11,132 bases of DNA. It comes from a bacterium (GTDB lineage: Bacteria; Patescibacteriota; Minisyncoccia; Phycocordibacterales; Phycocordibacteraceae). The notes below the pieces were generated by a model. That model did not search any database. It was not told where the DNA came from and was given only the letters and a program-made list of their open reading frames with translations. This document shows, piece after piece, positions 10,886 through 11,132 of this stretch; the first letter of the stretch is position 1; the number at the start of each line of letters is the position of its first letter. The stretch covers positions 1 to 11,132 of the forward strand of contig JAKAGD010000017.1 of the NCBI GenBank assembly GCA_021817685.1. The letters are read 5' to 3'. The translations under genes and the position numbers were made by a program.

Positions 10886-11015
10886 CTCCTTACAGGAGCA
10901 GTACGCCTTGCGGATCTGCCAGCCCGCAGATGCTCGCAAGGCCTTCTCGCCCTGGACGCACGCCTCCCAGGCGTGCTTAGGCGCACTTCCTGCGCTTCGC
11001 TTGTAAGTGCGCCTA
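10886..11015. other. Hairpin cluster between convergent tRNA genes
   Basis: No gene is supported in 10857-11007. Four stems follow one another: CTCCT/AGGAG (10886-10898); CCTTGCG/CGCAAGG with inner ATCTGC/GCAGAT (10906-10941); GCACGCCT/AGGCGTGC (10958-10976); and TAGGCGCACTT/AAGTGCGCCTA (10978-10988 with 11005-11015). The last arm is the acceptor end of tRNA-Lys, so the other arm is an inverted copy of it. None has a T-run, yet they may block the two converging transcripts. Confidence 0.5.
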
Positions 11016-11080
11016 CCAGGGCTCGAACCTGGGACCGTCTCCTTAAGAGGGAGCTGCTCTACCAACTGAGCTATAGGCGC
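11008..11080 (-). tRNA. tRNA-Lys (CUU)
   Basis: Acceptor GCGCCTA/TAGGCGC (11080-11074 with 11015-11009), D stem GCTC/GAGC, anticodon loop CTCTTAA (anticodon CTT at 11047-11045), T stem CCAGG/CCTGG with loop TTCGAGC, discriminator A73. The outermost anticodon-stem pair is a G27-A43 mismatch. CCA is not encoded. It faces tRNA-Leu. Confidence 0.94.
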
Positions 11081-11091
11081 AAAGTGAGAAC

Positions 11092-11119
11092 GAGAGAACG
11101 TTAGTAATCTAACACTCTC
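11092..11119 (-). promoter_or_regulatory. Stem-loop and possible -10 upstream of tRNA-Lys
   Basis: GTTAG-taat-CTAAC (11100-11113) is enclosed by GAGAG/CTCTC (11092-11096 with 11115-11119). On the minus strand TAGATT (11111-11106) could be the -10 of tRNA-Lys, with a start near 11099. The -35 would fall at the window edge, so this stays tentative. Confidence 0.25.
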
Positions 11120-11132
11120 TTGCTCCGAACGC

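Noticed and set aside
10838..11065. Open frame of 75 codons on the minus strand
   Set aside because: It starts inside tRNA-Lys and ends inside tRNA-Leu; the first residues are the translated tRNA sequence.
1..11132. CRISPR array, transposase or insertion sequence
   Set aside because: No regularly spaced repeats, transposase-like protein or terminal inverted repeats with target duplications were found on reading both strands.

Overview
The window looks like chromosomal DNA of a Patescibacteria (CPR) bacterium, probably of the Parcubacteria/Paceibacteria group. This is inferred from several traits together: compact, GC-rich, tightly packed genes; an IF-2 without its N-terminal region; a VirB2-like pilin beside a small anchored protein of a type I recall from these genomes; a shortened cysteine desulfurase; four tRNA genes without encoded CCA; and almost no Shine-Dalgarno (SD) sequences. 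No taxonomic marker was searched.

Left part (1-3534). A divergent gene is cut by the left edge (zinc-ribbon N-terminus, 1-39, minus). miaA (64-945, plus) runs tail to tail into a minus-strand cassette. That cassette encodes a signal peptide/VirB2-like pilin/lytic transglycosylase fusion (1480-2376) and, coupled by an ATGA overlap, a single-pass exported protein (908-1483). tRNA-Trp (2452-2522), a strong hairpin terminator and about 200 bases of palindrome-rich non-coding DNA follow. Next comes an accessory gene of the CFI-box type (2846-3361, minus) with its own operator-like promoter, SD sequence and terminator. It looks acquired.

Middle part (3535-8396, minus strand). Gene order in the direction of transcription is a compact cysteine desulfurase, a membrane-anchored HtrA-like protein without catalytic residues, ClpB, and ribosomal protein L33 (rpmG, 51 codons), closed by a rho-independent terminator at 3505-3533. 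Internal promoters probably start transcription again before the HtrA-like gene and before rpmG.

Right part (8454-11132). infB and rbfA (ATGA overlap) lead into tRNA-Cys, a four-helix membrane protein whose ATG lies two bases after the tRNA, and tRNA-Leu(UAA). tRNA-Lys(CUU) faces them from the minus strand, and the space between is filled with hairpins.

The main theme is translation and protein quality control: tRNA modification (MiaA, possibly the desulfurase), initiation (IF-2), 30S maturation (RbfA), L33, four tRNAs and ClpB. The most unusual points are the pilin-transglycosylase fusion, the dead HtrA-like protein next to a ClpB that carries an IGF-type loop, recurrent -10 boxes six bases before start codons (leaderless mRNAs), a tRNA-Trp without U55, and the tRNA-Cys/mRNA junction.
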